A stretch of 42,073 nucleotides of DNA from DATJFQ01 sp035495555 (GTDB lineage: Bacteria > Acidobacteriota > Vicinamibacteria > Vicinamibacterales > 2-12-FULL-66-21): positions 1-42,073 of the forward strand of contig DATJFQ010000030.1 in assembly GCA_035495555.1 (NCBI GenBank), read 5' to 3'. The notes under the pieces are model-generated. The model was not told where the DNA came from and did no database searches. It saw only the letters and a program-made list of their open reading frames with translations. The position numbers and the translations under genes were made by a program. This document shows, in pieces, positions 41,962 through 42,073 of the stretch; the stretch's first letter is position 1, and each line of letters starts with the position of its first letter.

Positions 41962-42073
41962 ATGATTGACCGCACGCTCAAACACTACAGGATCACCGCC
42001 CTGCTCGGCGCCGGCGGCATGGGCGCCGTGTATCTGGCCCAGGATACCAAGCTCGATCGGAAAGTGGCCCTGA
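41962..42073 (+). CDS. Serine/threonine protein kinase, N-terminal fragment cut by window edge
   Basis: Only 37 codons are visible. They begin MIDRTLKHYRITALLGAGG and continue with the glycine-rich loop GAGGMGAVYLAQD, then KLDRKVAL leading to the expected VAIK-type Lys just beyond the edge. This is the standard start of PknB-like kinases, very abundant in Acidobacteriota. ATG 41962 has no clear Shine-Dalgarno. The 250 bases upstream (41712-41961) show no gene, only a candidate TAGAAT hexamer that lacks a matching -35. Confidence 0.85.
   Translation, partial: MIDRTLKHYRITALLGAGGMGAVYLAQDTKLDRKVAL

Noticed and set aside
1..42073. tRNA, rRNA, CRISPR arrays, insertion sequences, phage genes
   Set aside because: None recognised by eye on either strand. 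Apart from the two small palindromes and the 15-bp duplication, no repeats suggested a mobile element.

Overview
The window is a GC-rich, densely packed bacterial segment devoted mainly to plant-type or algal-type polysaccharide breakdown and deoxy-sugar catabolism. The style of the genes suggests a diderm soil bacterium, most likely Acidobacteriota (Vicinamibacteria-like). The hints are many secreted glycoside hydrolases with Tat or Sec signals, a PadR regulator paired with a permease-prefix-like membrane protein, a Uma2 protein, and a Ser/Thr kinase starting with HYRITALLGAGGMGAVYLAQD. This placement is inference; there is no rRNA or marker gene in the window.

Layout. (1) 1-18104, minus strand: one very compact array of 16 genes. 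In transcription order they are a 2-keto-3-deoxy-L-fuconate dehydrogenase-like SDR, FAH-type diketo-acid hydrolase, mutarotase, LutA, LutB, LutC, lactonase, ABC sugar transporter (binding protein, ATPase, permease), L-fuconate dehydratase, GH28, ApbE, Tat-exported Gfo/Idh oxidoreductase, OYE-type flavoenzyme and a GH3 that runs off the left edge. Nine of the 15 junctions are 4-nt ATGA/GTGA overlaps. (2) 18157-22480, minus: an M24-like protein and a GH2 beta-galactosidase. (3) 22547-22990, plus: an exported cupin. (4) 23014-26500, minus: a GH95-like enzyme and a metallo-beta-lactamase-fold protein, divergent from 26596-29741, plus: a DUF5696-type putative hydrolase and a GH29-like enzyme. (5) 29727-31927: a GNAT pseudogene, an amidohydrolase, a Uma2 protein and spacer sequence. 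(6) 31928-35690, minus: GH28, an SDR strongly resembling human HSD17B14 (an L-fucose dehydrogenase) and GH27. (7) 35901-40189, minus: GH88, an SDR and GH3. (8) 40353-42073: padR and its membrane partner, a collapsed vapBC locus and the start of a Ser/Thr protein kinase.

How it works together. Exported hydrolases (GH2, 3, 27, 28, 29-like, 95-like) would release L-fucose, galactose, galacturonate and other sugars. The ABC transporter would import the deoxy-sugar. The cytoplasmic enzymes form the complete oxidative (non-phosphorylating) L-fucose route: mutarotase, L-fucose dehydrogenase, L-fuconolactonase, L-fuconate dehydratase, 2-keto-3-deoxy-L-fuconate dehydrogenase, then 2,4-diketo-3-deoxy-L-fuconate hydrolase giving pyruvate plus L-lactate. 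LutABC in the same array would oxidise the L-lactate to pyruvate. The dehydrogenase for the first oxidation lies in a separate operon.

The control that seems to tie this together is a 16-bp palindrome, CTTTA-N-CG-N-TAAAG flanked by A and T. It occurs six times (18128, 18159, 22512, 26549, 35761, 40226), each time ahead of one of the sugar-related transcription units and not ahead of the unrelated genes. It has the central CG and symmetry of a LacI-family operator, but no LacI gene is in the window. One copy sits exactly between the -35 and -10 of a good promoter, and a second copy 31 bp away encodes the last residues and stop codon of the GH2 gene.
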